Positions 1-9,121 are shown, counted from the stretch's first letter. The stretch: 64,000 nt of DNA from Dehalobacter sp. 12DCB1 (GCF_004343605.1 NZ_POSF01000014.1:124001-188000); one strand, 5' to 3'. Notes: generated by a model from the letters alone, not told the origin. Numbers and translations: made by a program.

Positions 1-116
1 AAGATGCTTTGTAGTTCTTTGCTTTCAAAGAAGTGCTATACTTGATACCTATTTGCCTTAGCGTGTAAGCGGTGGTATGAAACACCTGAAAGAAATGCTT
101 TCATATCTTATAATTA

Positions 117-222
117 GTCTGCAGGCCACTGTTCCGCGAAAAGCGGAGCATGGATTGCGGAGCGCGGCATTTGCGCCATGGATGGCGCAATTCGCCGAAA
201 AGCGGTATTGTGGCCTGCAGAC
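117..222. repeat. Structured interspersed repeat, copy 1 (about 106 bp)
   Basis: The ends are inverted repeats: GTCTGCAGGCCAC at the left pairs with GTGGCCTGCAGAC at the right. An inner hairpin has TTGCGCC pairing with GGCGCAA around loop ATGGAT. The core between them resembles the cores of the copies at 35616-35720 (opposite orientation) and 35898-36003. It starts 16 bp past the murF stop, so it would sit in the 3' part of a murF transcript. I see no clear target-site duplication. The flanking bases 1-116 show no gene. Confidence 0.85.
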
Positions 223-237
223 AGACCCGAGAAGAAT

Positions 238-1647
238 TCACTCTTCACGCTTCAAAGCGCCGCTTACGCGTTCCATCCTCATGCCGCGAGATCCCTTAAC
301 CAATACCCAGACGTCACTGCCCATCTCCTTAATAAGTGACTTCGCAAGCGAAGCGGCCTCAGCGCATTCGCTGCAAACATGAATGCTGGAGGCGGGAAAA
401 CCTGCCTCCGAGGCTCCTTGCGCAATATCTTCAGCCATTTTGCCGACCGTGATCAGCGTGTTGATTCCCAGCTTCGCAGCAGTCTTACCTACATCCCTGT
501 GACCGGGGACGGCAGAATCCCCCAGTTCATACATTTCACCAAGCACTGCGATCGTTTTTGCCCCTCCGCTTTCAGCCAGCACGTGCAGTGAAGCTTTCAT
601 GGAGGTAGGATTCGCATTATACACGTCATTAATGATCGTACTCCCGAAAACGCCCTGCTGAATCTCGAGCCTCATTTTGGACAGTTCCAGTTCTTCGAGT
701 GCTTTGGCTCCTTCAGCCAGGGATACCCCTTTAGCCAGCCCAACACTCAAAGCCGCCAGTGCATCGAGCACATTATGCTCTCCTGGCAGCGGGAGGCGAA
801 CCTCAGCTCTGTCCTCGCCGGATACAACTTCAAAACACGTCGTTAGCGTCCCGGAGCTGTGGATATTGACAGCATAAACATCTGGAGACGCATATTTACC
901 GGAAATCCCGTAGAAGACTTTTTTCACATCAGCAGTGGCTGCCTTGCTGACACTGAACGCATCCTCCGCATTTAGCACGGCTATGCCTCCTTCCGACAGA
1001 GCGTCAACCAGTTCCCATTTGGCCTTCGCAATATTCTCCTGTGATCCTAACAACTCCAAATGTGTTGTCCCTATATTCGTGATCACAGCAACCGAAGGGC
1101 TGCAAATATCGCAAAGGGCCCTAATCTGCCCGAGTCCGCGCATTCCCATCTCCAGAACCATGATCTCGGTTCCTGCCGGTGCATTCAGGATGGTCAGCGG
1201 CAGCCCGATCTCGTTATTATGGTTTTCCAGATTTTTATGAACCTTAAAGCTTTTAGCAAGTACGGCAGCCGTCATATCCTTGGTCGTAGTTTTGCCGCAG
1301 CTACCGGTAATCCCAATGACCACAGGATCGAGCGTTTTTCTCCACGCCCTGGCTAAATCCTGCAAAGCCCGTAGAGAATCCTCCACAGCAATGATTGCTT
1401 TGCCTGCGGGAATAACCGGAATTCCAAATTCTTTCAGGCTGTGGGTTTCCGCCAGCACAATCGAGGCTCCAGCTTCAAAGGCTTTGTGGATGAATAGATG
1501 CCCGTCGGTTTTTTCTCCCCTGATCGCAGTGAACAGCACTCCTTCGGAAGCTGCCCTGCTGTCAATGACGCATCCCTTAAAATAAGCCGACTCCGAACCG
1601 TAAAGTCTGCCGCCGAGAATTTCGGCAATCATACCGCTATTCCACAT
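238..1647 (-). CDS. murF: UDP-N-acetylmuramoyl-tripeptide--D-alanyl-D-alanine ligase MurF
   Basis: This cytoplasmic Mur ligase adds D-Ala-D-Ala to UDP-MurNAc-tripeptide, the last soluble step of the peptidoglycan precursor. The ATP loop GITGSCGKTTT lies at about residues 112-122, followed by the Mur-ligase central-domain motif ENHNNEIGLP. The 469-residue length is usual for the family. A longer reading frame exists upstream, but the ATG at 1647 has AGGAG 8 nt before it and overlaps the murE stop by 11 nt, so translation is probably coupled to murE. It is the last gene of the division cluster in this window and is followed directly by a structured repeat. Confidence 0.95.
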   Translation of the reverse strand: MWNSGMIAEILGGRLYGSESAYFKGCVIDSRAASEGVLFTAIRGEKTDGHLFIHKAFEAGASIVLAETHSLKEFGIPVIPAGKAIIAVEDSLRALQDLARAWRKTLDPVVIGITGSCGKTTTKDMTAAVLAKSFKVHKNLENHNNEIGLPLTILNAPAGTEIMVLEMGMRGLGQIRALCDICSPSVAVITNIGTTHLELLGSQENIAKAKWELVDALSEGGIAVLNAEDAFSVSKAATADVKKVFYGISGKYASPDVYAVNIHSSGTLTTCFEVVSGEDRAEVRLPLPGEHNVLDALAALSVGLAKGVSLAEGAKALEELELSKMRLEIQQGVFGSTIINDVYNANPTSMKASLHVLAESGGAKTIAVLGEMYELGDSAVPGHRDVGKTAAKLGINTLITVGKMAEDIAQGASEAGFPASSIHVCSECAEAASLAKSLIKEMGSDVWVLVKGSRGMRMERVSGALKREE

Positions 1648-3115
1648 AACCCAATCTCCTAAGAACTTTATCTGCTTCTTCCCGGTCATCAAAATGTATT
1701 TTTTCCGTACCGAGAATCTGATAGTCTTCATGCCCTTTGCCGGCGATAAGTACCGTGTCCCCGGAACCGGCTGCCATACAGGCTTCGGCGATCGCACTGC
1801 GGCGGTCTTTTATCACCTTGTAATTGGCTGATTTAAGCCCCGGAATAATATCTTTAATAATTTCATCAGGATCTTCAGTCCGGGGATTATCTGAGGTTAC
1901 GACAATATAGTCACTAAAACGGCTGGCGGCTTCTCCCATGAGCGGCCTTTTTTTTCGGTCCCTGTCACCGCCGCAGCCGAATACTGTGATCAGTTTTCCA
2001 CCAGTGATTTCTCTGGCCGTACGCAAAACATTTTCCAGGCCGTCTGGTGTATGGGCATAATCGACAATGACCAGAAAAGGTTGGCCTTTGCGAATGCTCT
2101 CAAATCTGCCCGGAACCCCTTTGATACTGTGAAGCGCTTGCACCACAATCTCAGTCGGATATCCGCTTTCCAGTGCCCAGGCAATTGCGGCTAGGACATT
2201 GTAAACACTGAATTTACCAGGGGTACTGTAAAAAAGTTCGGCGCTTTTCCCGTGAAAAAGCACGTCAAATTCAACACCTCTGTCTGAAAGCCTGATATTC
2301 ATAGCTCGGTAGTCCGCCTCGTGATCAACACCATACGTGACTACCCTGCAACCTGCCTGTTCTTTCAGAAAAGCGCAGGAGCCGTCGTCAGCATTGAGCA
2401 CAGCCAGCTGGCCGGCTTTTCCGCCGTTCAAGCCGGAGAAAAGCAGCGCCTTCGCTTTGAGGTATTCCTGCATATCCTTATGGTAATCCAAATGATCCTG
2501 GGTCAGATTGGTAAAAATCCCGGCATTGAATACACAGCCGTTGACTCTTCCCAAATCGAGCGCATGCGAAGATACTTCCATCACTGCAATGTCTACATTT
2601 TCCGTGACCATTTCAGCCAGTAAATGTTGAATTTCCGTGGATTCCGGTGTAGTATGCTGGCCGGGATATGCGTTACTTCCGATTCTGCTGCCGAGCGTGC
2701 CGATCAGACCGGTTTTCTTGCCACTTTGCTGCACAATCCGCTCAATCAGATGCGTCACTGTGGTTTTGCCGTTCGTCCCGGTTACACCGACAAGTTCAAG
2801 TCGGTCGGATGGTTTCCCGAAGACCTCACCAGCTAAAAAACCCATGGCCTTCCGGGTATCCGCAAATTTAAGCTGGGGTACGGCTAGCGGCAGGAACTCC
2901 TCCACGGCTAACGCTGTAGCGCCGGCCCGGACCGCAGCCTCGGCAAATGCATGACCGTCCGCCTGATAACCTCTAATGCATACATATAGATTGCCCGGAG
3001 ATACCATCCTTGAGTCATGGGTGATCCCATTAATTACCGTCTGCGTATCTCCAAGCACTTCAACCTGTTTCATAGTGTCAATGATTTCCGCCAGTGTTTT
3101 TTCAGAACTAGACAC
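1637..3115 (-). CDS. murE: UDP-N-acetylmuramoyl-L-alanyl-D-glutamate--2,6-diaminopimelate ligase MurE
   Basis: MurE adds the third peptide residue to UDP-MurNAc-L-Ala-D-Glu. The P-loop GVTGTNGKTT lies near residues 110-119 and HTTPEST follows. The DNPRTEDP motif at about residues 409-416 is the signature of meso-diaminopimelate-specific MurE, so the wall is predicted to contain meso-DAP. The protein is 492 residues, normal for the family. The start is GTG, preceded by AGAGGTG at close spacing. The gene lies between the PBP gene and murF in the conserved division-cluster order. Confidence 0.96.
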   Translation of the reverse strand: MSSSEKTLAEIIDTMKQVEVLGDTQTVINGITHDSRMVSPGNLYVCIRGYQADGHAFAEAAVRAGATALAVEEFLPLAVPQLKFADTRKAMGFLAGEVFGKPSDRLELVGVTGTNGKTTVTHLIERIVQQSGKKTGLIGTLGSRIGSNAYPGQHTTPESTEIQHLLAEMVTENVDIAVMEVSSHALDLGRVNGCVFNAGIFTNLTQDHLDYHKDMQEYLKAKALLFSGLNGGKAGQLAVLNADDGSCAFLKEQAGCRVVTYGVDHEADYRAMNIRLSDRGVEFDVLFHGKSAELFYSTPGKFSVYNVLAAIAWALESGYPTEIVVQALHSIKGVPGRFESIRKGQPFLVIVDYAHTPDGLENVLRTAREITGGKLITVFGCGGDRDRKKRPLMGEAASRFSDYIVVTSDNPRTEDPDEIIKDIIPGLKSANYKVIKDRRSAIAEACMAAGSGDTVLIAGKGHEDYQILGTEKIHFDDREEADKVLRRLGYVE

Positions 3116-3192
3116 GAGCTACACCTCTTCTCAGCTATCTTACCACAATCATGCTTTTTTTTCTAACTCCATCCGGTTGTGACCTATCGTCT

Positions 3193-5250
3193 TTATTCGG
3201 CCAGGTCCGGATTCAGGCTGATCGGGATCCGCTCTCCCAGGTTTTCAATCGCTTCCACATCCGGGTCACTCACTTCCAGCCAGGGAGCTAAGGTTTCTTT
3301 ACCTGTTTCCGTTCCGAGATAAAGCAGTACTGTCGAACCCTTTTCCACCTCTGCGTCACCATGCGGGATCTGGTCAATTACAACTACGCCGCTTCCTTCA
3401 ATTTTCACGTTAAATCCCTGTTTTTTAAGGGCGGTTTGAGCCTCAGCTGGAGAATACCCCAAAACGGAAGGTACTGTGGCGGCTTCTTTGACAGCGGGAA
3501 ATTCCACACCATAAAGCGGTTCTCCCGGAGTGAGCGGAGCATCCGGATCAGGCTGGACGCCAAGATACTTCAGGGAATCGAGCATAACGCTCGAAAATAC
3601 CGGGGCTGCCACGACCCCGCCGTAGAACGGGACACCATCAATGATGACCAGAATTGCCAGACGTGGATTATCTGCCGGCGCAAACCCGATAAAAGAAGCA
3701 ACATATTCCCCCTGAATATAGCCGCCGCTGCCAACTTTCTGGGCTGTGCCGGTTTTTCCGGCTACTCGGTAGCCGGGAAGAAAGGTCCTTCTGCCCGTGC
3801 CATTGGTGACGACAGACTCCAGGATTTCGCGCTCGAGCTTAGCCGTATCCTCACTGATGACCCGCCGCACCATCTTCTTCGCAAATGGGACAAGTACCTC
3901 ACCTGTCGGCACTGTAATTTCCTGAACCAACTGGGGCTCAAGCAGCGTACCTCCGTTGGCGACCGCCGAAACTGCTGTCAGGAGCTGAATAGGGGTAACA
4001 TTATTGGTTTGGCCAATGGACATCGTAGCCAGATCCAAGGCCGTTGCTTTCTTCTTTTTGGCCAGGATACCTTTCGCCTCTCCGGACATTTCAATCCCTG
4101 TCTTCTGCCCGAAACCGAACGCCGTCAGATATTGATAAAACTTATCCATCCCGAGGCGCTGCCCCAGCATAATAAATCCCGGGTTGCAGGAGTTCTCGAC
4201 AACTTCCACCATGGTTTGAGTTCTATGCCCGCCAGCTTTCCAACAGCGGATTTTTTTATTTAAAATTGTCGCATAACCAGGATCTGTAAAGCTTTCTTTC
4301 GGGTTATAGTCACCCTCTTCAATCGCTGCTGCGAGTGTAATGATCTTAAAGGTTGACCCTGGTTCATAGCCATTTTGAATTGCAATATTCCGTCGGGTTG
4401 ACGCATTGGACGCTTGGTAGTTATTCGGATCATAAGTGGGTGCAGAAGCGATCGCCAGCATCCGTCCTGTTGAAGGCTCCATAACAAGAATCGAGGCATT
4501 CTTTGGGACTTTGCCTTCCATGTTGACACCCTGGCCAGCCATCAGTTTAGCCAGCTCTCTTTCGGCAAAGGCCTGAATGTTTTTGTCAATGGTAAGTTTG
4601 ACTGTATTTCCCTGAACCGGCTGGATAAATTCATGCTGGCCTCCGGGAATTTTTATGCCATTTGCCCCGTATTCGGTAAGGATGCTGCCGGATGTTCCTG
4701 TAAGTTCTTCATCCCTGGAGTATTCAATCCCTTCCAGCCCCTGACTATCAATTCCGGTAAAACCTAAAATATGCGCCGCCAGTGAGCCATTCGGATAAAA
4801 CCGTGTACTGTCTTCGATAATACCGATACCCGGGAAATTTTTCCCGGTGATCTCTGCTGCAGCTTCTGCAGATACTTTCTTTTTGACATACTCGACGGAA
4901 GTCCGTTTCGTAATTTTTTGCAGGACCTGTCCCTGGTCCATGTCCAGAATAGCAGCAAGTCTGGCCGCTATTTCATCCTGCCGCTTGGATTTTCTGACTT
5001 CGGCCGGAATCGCATAGACCGTTTGGGCACTGACACTCATCGCCAAGATATTGCCGTTGCAGTCTTCAATATTGCCTCTTTTAGCTGCGACCGGAACACC
5101 GCGGTAATGCTCAGCATCCGCCAGGCCTTTTAAGAAAGGGCCGTCCCGCAGCTGAACAAACGCGAGCCGGATAATCAGAATCAGCAGGAAAAGGCTGCAT
5201 AGCCCAAATAATAAGAGAATTCTTTTACGCGTCTTGATGTATTGCACCAT
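3193..5250 (-). CDS. spoVD: PASTA-domain penicillin-binding protein (SpoVD/FtsI type transpeptidase)
   Basis: This class B transpeptidase cross-links peptidoglycan at the division or spore septum. It has one N-terminal membrane segment (about residues 11-31), a PBP dimer domain and a transpeptidase domain. The catalytic S299-T-F-K302, the SCN triad (VENSCNPGF) and KTGTAQ are all visible. One PASTA domain sits near residues 585-640. In Bacillus the equivalent locus has both pbpB and spoVD. Only one such gene is present here, so it could serve vegetative division, sporulation or both. The symbol is chosen because of the C-terminal PASTA domain; FtsI/Pbp2B is the alternative. A short inverted repeat (5255-5262/5276-5283) lies over its ribosome-binding region. 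Confidence 0.9.
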   Translation of the reverse strand: MVQYIKTRKRILLLFGLCSLFLLILIIRLAFVQLRDGPFLKGLADAEHYRGVPVAAKRGNIEDCNGNILAMSVSAQTVYAIPAEVRKSKRQDEIAARLAAILDMDQGQVLQKITKRTSVEYVKKKVSAEAAAEITGKNFPGIGIIEDSTRFYPNGSLAAHILGFTGIDSQGLEGIEYSRDEELTGTSGSILTEYGANGIKIPGGQHEFIQPVQGNTVKLTIDKNIQAFAERELAKLMAGQGVNMEGKVPKNASILVMEPSTGRMLAIASAPTYDPNNYQASNASTRRNIAIQNGYEPGSTFKIITLAAAIEEGDYNPKESFTDPGYATILNKKIRCWKAGGHRTQTMVEVVENSCNPGFIMLGQRLGMDKFYQYLTAFGFGQKTGIEMSGEAKGILAKKKKATALDLATMSIGQTNNVTPIQLLTAVSAVANGGTLLEPQLVQEITVPTGEVLVPFAKKMVRRVISEDTAKLEREILESVVTNGTGRRTFLPGYRVAGKTGTAQKVGSGGYIQGEYVASFIGFAPADNPRLAILVIIDGVPFYGGVVAAPVFSSVMLDSLKYLGVQPDPDAPLTPGEPLYGVEFPAVKEAATVPSVLGYSPAEAQTALKKQGFNVKIEGSGVVVIDQIPHGDAEVEKGSTVLLYLGTETGKETLAPWLEVSDPDVEAIENLGERIPISLNPDLAE

Positions 5251-5254
5251 AGAA

Positions 5255-5283
5255 AATCTACCCCTTTTGAACAGAGGTAGATT
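5255..5283 (-). promoter_or_regulatory. Inverted repeat overlapping the PBP ribosome-binding site
   Basis: On the minus strand AATCTACC (5276-5283) pairs with GGTAGATT (5255-5262), an 8-bp perfect stem with a 13-nt loop. The right arm includes part of the G-rich ribosome-binding region (AAGGGGTAG) of the PBP gene. It could tune translation or coupling between the ftsL-like gene and the PBP gene. The evidence is structural only. Confidence 0.35.
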
Positions 5284-5297
5284 AAACTCAGGCGACG

Positions 5298-5822
5298 CTA
5301 TCTTTGGGTTGAAGCAAAAAAACTAGAAAATATGCTGAATACATTTTCAAATATAGAATTGGCTTTGCCTTCAACCGGCACCGCCGCAGTCTTCTGAGTT
5401 TCGTCAACCTCTGCTGTACTCTCAGGCTGGATCAGGCTGCTGGCAATATAGATCGTTCCTTCCGGTTTCTCCATGCCCATTGCCAGGGCAACCTTTTCAA
5501 TTCTGGAAACGGAGCTGAGCTTGTCGACTTCAACCTGCAACAGATCATTTTCTACGTTCAGGGTCTGAATTTCTTTTTGCAGGGCTTTGATTTCCGCAGC
5601 TTTGACCACGGTGATATGTACTGTTTTGGCCCCAATCAGACCGAACATCCCAATAATCCCCAATATGACCAAGAGTGCCATGGCCCGATACTTCAGCATC
5701 TGAGAGGTCTTTTTGGACGGGGTGGCTTTTTTGGCCTTTGGCTTGCTCTTATCAAGAACTTGATCATATTCCTGATAGGCAAAGGATTCATTGAATTGTA
5801 GTTTTCTCTGTGCTGTTAACAT
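5298..5822 (-). CDS. ftsL: FtsL-like septum-associated bitopic membrane protein
   Basis: The gene lies between rsmH and the PBP gene, the position of ftsL in Firmicutes. The 174-residue protein has a Lys-rich cytoplasmic N-terminus and one membrane segment (about residues 48-68). A heptad-like coiled coil follows (AAEIKALQKEIQTLNVENDL), then a Ser/Thr-rich tail. Such proteins form the FtsL-DivIC-FtsQ complex that activates septal PBPs. Sequence conservation in this family is weak, so the call rests on topology and synteny. It starts at ATG with GGAGGGGAG upstream. The C-terminal extension of about 50 residues makes it longer than Bacillus FtsL. Confidence 0.8.
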   Translation of the reverse strand: MLTAQRKLQFNESFAYQEYDQVLDKSKPKAKKATPSKKTSQMLKYRAMALLVILGIIGMFGLIGAKTVHITVVKAAEIKALQKEIQTLNVENDLLQVEVDKLSSVSRIEKVALAMGMEKPEGTIYIASSLIQPESTAEVDETQKTAAVPVEGKANSIFENVFSIFSSFFASTQR

Positions 5823-5843
5823 CGTATTCTTCTCCCCTCCTAT

Positions 5844-6782
5844 TTAGACCTTAAGTTTCTCAGCAGTACGAAGCTTAGCACTCCGCGATCTGGGGTTATC
5901 ATTTTCCTCTTCCCTGGATGGAACAACCGGTTTTTTATTGACCAGCCTCACAAGGGGTTTTGCCCCGCAGCAGCAAACCGGAAGAGCGGGAGGACATGTA
6001 CATTTGCCCATCCAGGACTGAAATTTGTTTTTGACAATTCTGTCTTCCAAAGAATGAAAGGTAATGACGGCTATTCTTCCGCCATCCTGCAGGCAGCGCA
6101 GAGCCTGATCCAATGTTTCTTCCAATACCTCAAGTTCTTTATTTACAGCAATCCTTAAAGCCTGGAAAGTGCGCTTGGCAGGATGAGGTCCTTCTCTGCG
6201 GGCCGCAGCAGGGACTGCATTCTTTATGATTTCAACAAGCTGCCCTGTTGTTCTGATTCTATCGTGAGTCCGGGCTTCGCCAATAAACTTCGCAATTCTC
6301 AGCGCCCATTTTTCTTCTCCGTAATCCCGGATAATTCCGGTCAGGTCTTCCACACTCCAGCTGTTGACGATTTCTTCGGCAGTAAGCAGTTTTCTGCGGT
6401 CCATGCGCATGTCGAGCGCTGCATCCTGCATATAGCTGAAGCCTCTTTCTGCTTCATCCAACTGGGGCGACGAAACCCCTAAATCGTACATGATCCCCGC
6501 TGCCGGCAATAAGCTATTCGCTCGAATCGTATCCTCAAGTTCCACAAAGTTTTTTTGAAAAACAGTGACTCTTGGGTCATCGGCGAACTTCATACGGGCA
6601 TTGGTAACAGCAGTTTCATCCTGATCAAAACATACCAGCCTGCCCGAAGCACTCAACCGCCGGAGCAACAGTGCTGAGTGTCCGGCTCCCCCCAGCGTAC
6701 AGTCTACATATAACCCATTAGGGTCTGTAAACAACAATTCAATTGTTTCTTGCAGCAGGACGCTTTGGTGTTCAAAAACCAC
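5844..6782 (-). CDS. rsmH: 16S rRNA (cytosine(1402)-N(4))-methyltransferase RsmH (MraW)
   Basis: RsmH methylates N4 of C1402 in 16S rRNA using SAM. The SAM-binding motif DCTLGGAGHS is near residues 27-36, and HPAKRTFQALRIAVNKEL and ITFHSLEDRIVK are conserved family blocks. It is 312 residues, of normal length. Translation is predicted from a GTG (AAAGGAA, then 9 nt, then GTG). It is the second gene of the mraZ-led division cluster, 76 bp after mraZ. Confidence 0.96.
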   Translation of the reverse strand: MVFEHQSVLLQETIELLFTDPNGLYVDCTLGGAGHSALLLRRLSASGRLVCFDQDETAVTNARMKFADDPRVTVFQKNFVELEDTIRANSLLPAAGIMYDLGVSSPQLDEAERGFSYMQDAALDMRMDRRKLLTAEEIVNSWSVEDLTGIIRDYGEEKWALRIAKFIGEARTHDRIRTTGQLVEIIKNAVPAAARREGPHPAKRTFQALRIAVNKELEVLEETLDQALRCLQDGGRIAVITFHSLEDRIVKNKFQSWMGKCTCPPALPVCCCGAKPLVRLVNKKPVVPSREEENDNPRSRSAKLRTAEKLKV

Positions 6783-6858
6783 TTAGGGCCATTCCTTTCT
6801 TTGCTTTATCGCAAGCGTACCCACTTTTTGTTCAGCCTATGTACGATGGCATATTCTG

Positions 6859-7296
6859 CTATATCATTAAACCCATTGCAGCAAGGGACTCAGCATCATC
6901 TTCATAATTTTGGGCTGCGTTGGTGCTGTATTCTCTCCATTTCAAGGAATCCCAGACCTCGATTCTATCCATGACACCGACAACAACGACATCTTTTTCC
7001 AAAAAAGCACGCTCCCGTAAATTTGCAGGTACCAAGATCCTCCCCTGTTTATCAAATTCGCACTCGGCAGCGCTTGAAAAGAACAAACGGGTAAATTCAC
7101 GGGCTCTGGTTTGCGATACCGGAAGCTGTTTCAGCTTCTCCACAAAATCAAGCCATCCATTTTCAGGGTAAAGAAAAAGACAGTCCTCCATCCCCTTGGT
7201 AATAAACGACTTATTGCCAAGAAGATCTCTGAACTTTGCCGGTATGATCAGACGGCCTTTATTGTCTATCGTATGGAGAAATTCCCCCATGAACAT
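6859..7296 (-). CDS. mraZ: Transcriptional regulator MraZ
   Basis: MraZ is a double AbrB-fold DNA-binding protein that represses its own division/cell-wall operon in bacteria where it has been studied. The chosen ATG at 7296 gives the canonical start MFMGEFLHTIDNKGRL, and the second SpoVT/AbrB half contains FDKQGRILVPANLRE. The product is 145 residues; an upstream in-frame start would add eight non-conserved residues. It is the first gene of the cluster. Its upstream region carries GTGG-type repeats at 10-bp spacing, consistent with autoregulation. Confidence 0.95.
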   Translation of the reverse strand: MFMGEFLHTIDNKGRLIIPAKFRDLLGNKSFITKGMEDCLFLYPENGWLDFVEKLKQLPVSQTRAREFTRLFFSSAAECEFDKQGRILVPANLRERAFLEKDVVVVGVMDRIEVWDSLKWREYSTNAAQNYEDDAESLAAMGLMI

Positions 7297-7315
7297 AATC
7301 TTCACCCCACCAGGC

Positions 7316-7351
7316 ACCACTAACTTACCACTTTAACCCACTATACCCCAC
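7316..7351 (-). promoter_or_regulatory. Probable MraZ operator (GTGG-type direct repeats)
   Basis: On the minus strand GTGGG occurs at 7347-7351 and 7337-7341, GTGGT at 7327-7331 and a further GTGGT at 7316-7320. The first three are at exact 10-bp spacing (5-nt box plus 5-nt spacer) and the fourth is at 11. Known MraZ boxes are short TGGG-type repeats with 5-nt spacers upstream of mraZ, so this is very probably the autoregulatory site. It ends 19 bp before the mraZ ATG. Confidence 0.8.
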
Positions 7352-7471
7352 ATATTCTCTATTTTTTTAAGAATTCCTGCTACAAAAAAAAGAAAACAAA
7401 AAAAATAGGAATTTAGTCCCTATCTTTCATGTTTTCCTTAATCTGCTAACAAAAAGATCCAAACATAATGG

Positions 7472-8731
7472 TTAGGTAATGTCCTGCAAATTTTTATTTG
7501 GCAGGATCGCAGCAGCAAAATTCTGTTCTTGGAAAAGTTCACGAATCAGTTCCCGCAGAATCAAATTTTTCACCATCTTGGGCAGAACGCCGCTTTGCTT
7601 CACGAAAGCAGGCAGGGCGAAGGCTTCCCCGCTGCTTTTTGTTTTCACTTCCCGTAAATTCATACTGATCAATTCCAGAAAATCCTGAAACGAATAGACT
7701 CGAAACCTATAGATATCCTGTTCCAGGGCAATAAATTCCAAAAGAGCAATTACCATTTCCTCATAACTTGTTTCTTTTTTCAAATCGAGCAAAACAGCAA
7801 TCTTCGGTATAATATATTCATAAAGCATCCTCCTGTAAGGAATGCCTTTAAAGCCCAGCTTTTCTCCCAACGCCAAAATTTTTTTCTCACCGAGAGACAG
7901 CATCATACGGATAAAAAAGTCCTCATCCCCTGTTGGTTCAATATAATATTTTTGGCCTTTCAGATGCCTGAACTGCCTTATAACATCGTAATAACCAAGT
8001 TTAAGATGGTATCTGGCCTGTTCATTGCTGAAATCCAGGATACTGCCAAGTGTCTCGGCGGGAGAAATATATTGAACATGAACCTCCCTGTCTGCAAGCT
8101 TTCTGCGACGTCCCAGCGCATTGGTCCTGATAGCAATGATTTCTTTGAAACCTTTGCCCACCAGCATGTTTAAAGGCAAATTGTCATAGAAACCGCCGTC
8201 AAGATAGTGTTTTCCGTCGATTTTTTCTTGCTGAAAAGCAGGAAGGTTTGAGCTTGCCAGTAAATACTCTACAACTTTGCCCTTGGGGATATCCTCGAGA
8301 AAAAATTCCATGGGTTTCATATCCGACAGGGAAACCGTCGTAAATCCGAACAACATTTTGGATTCTCTAAGCTTGTCTTCATCCACGATTTCCTGAAGCA
8401 GTTTTCTGATGAATGTGATATCCAGGCCTTTGCTGGAGGCAATCTCCTTGGCCTTTTTCATGTAGTAAAGCAGTCCGTCATGAGATATGTCCAACTTTTT
8501 AAGTTCTTCCAGCCGTACTTCTTCGATATCAAATACCTTTGAGGGAGACATCTCATACCACAGCTCATACGCTTTATCCAGTTCGTCCTGAACAATCATC
8601 GCCCCATTCAGCGCCCCAATGGACGTACCGGCCACTGCCCCGTAGCTTATGCCCAATTCCCGCATCGCCTTGCAGGCTCCGATCTGATAGGCGCCTTTTG
8701 CACCTCCGCCTTCCAAAACAAGACCGTACAT
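7472..8731 (-). CDS. Patatin-like phospholipase family protein
   Basis: This is a predicted Ser-Asp dyad lipid acyl hydrolase. The oxyanion-hole motif EGGGAKGAYQIG is at the N-terminus (about residues 7-18). The nucleophile elbow GTSIGALNGA is near residues 39-48 and the catalytic Asp is in YLDGGFYDN near residue 173. The 419-residue length exceeds the minimal patatin core. The C-terminal half is helical, rich in Lys/Leu, and has no domain I recognise. There is no signal peptide, so it is probably cytoplasmic or membrane-peripheral. The start ATG has AAGGAGTGG upstream. The substrate is unknown. Confidence 0.88.
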   Translation of the reverse strand: MYGLVLEGGGAKGAYQIGACKAMRELGISYGAVAGTSIGALNGAMIVQDELDKAYELWYEMSPSKVFDIEEVRLEELKKLDISHDGLLYYMKKAKEIASSKGLDITFIRKLLQEIVDEDKLRESKMLFGFTTVSLSDMKPMEFFLEDIPKGKVVEYLLASSNLPAFQQEKIDGKHYLDGGFYDNLPLNMLVGKGFKEIIAIRTNALGRRRKLADREVHVQYISPAETLGSILDFSNEQARYHLKLGYYDVIRQFRHLKGQKYYIEPTGDEDFFIRMMLSLGEKKILALGEKLGFKGIPYRRMLYEYIIPKIAVLLDLKKETSYEEMVIALLEFIALEQDIYRFRVYSFQDFLELISMNLREVKTKSSGEAFALPAFVKQSGVLPKMVKNLILRELIRELFQEQNFAAAILPNKNLQDIT

Positions 8732-8865
8732 CCTTCCACTCCTTCACTCCAACTCCTGAAGTTAATACCAGATAAGGAAAACCTAATCGATGCCAAACCT
8801 TTAGCGGCAACCTCACCTGCTCTTATTTCTACAAAAATGCTTACACTTTATGATACACTAAAAAA

Positions 8866-8889
8866 GCCCTGCGGAATATACCGCAGGGC
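8866..8889 (-). terminator. Rho-independent terminator after the DUF1858 gene
   Basis: A perfect 9-bp GC-rich stem GCCCTGCGG/CCGCAGGGC with a 6-nt loop is followed on the minus strand by TTTTTT. It lies 37 bp downstream of the DUF1858 stop codon. Confidence 0.9.
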
Positions 8890-8926
8890 CTTGTTATTGT
8901 GAGAATGATCGGGGTACTTGGAGTCC

Positions 8927-9121
8927 TTACTGTCCGACAGCTTTGTTAAGTTCTGCCACCAGATCATCAGGGTTTTTGCCATGCGTGATCGCAGCGCCTT
9001 CAACACTCTCCCTTGTTGCGGATGGGCATCCCAGGCAGTGCATACCAAGTGCCACAAAAATTTCTGCAGTTTGCGGGTATTGTCTAAGAACCTGGCCGAT
9101 AACCATATCTTTCGTGATCAT
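8927..9121 (-). CDS. DUF1858 domain-containing small protein
   Basis: The 64-residue protein has the ScdA_N/DUF1858 pattern: MITKDMVIGQVLRQYPQ, then GMHCLGCPSATRESVEGAA with a CLGC pair, and a C-terminal helix. The family is seen alone or fused to hybrid-cluster or redox proteins. The conserved Cys pair suggests redox or metal binding, but the function is not established. The chosen ATG has AGGAGG upstream, which excludes the 24 extra residues of the longer frame. It is monocistronic with a strong terminator. Confidence 0.85.
   Translation of the reverse strand: MITKDMVIGQVLRQYPQTAEIFVALGMHCLGCPSATRESVEGAAITHGKNPDDLVAELNKAVGQ

Noticed and set aside
117-222. Integron attC site or CRISPR repeat as explanation for the structured repeats
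   Set aside because: attC sites end in GTTRRRY-type cores, which are not present, and there is no integrase or cassette array. The copies are not regularly spaced and have no spacers.
3361-4263. 300-codon plus-strand frame opposite the PBP gene
   Set aside because: It is the antisense shadow of the conserved transpeptidase domain. It has odd composition and no ribosome site.
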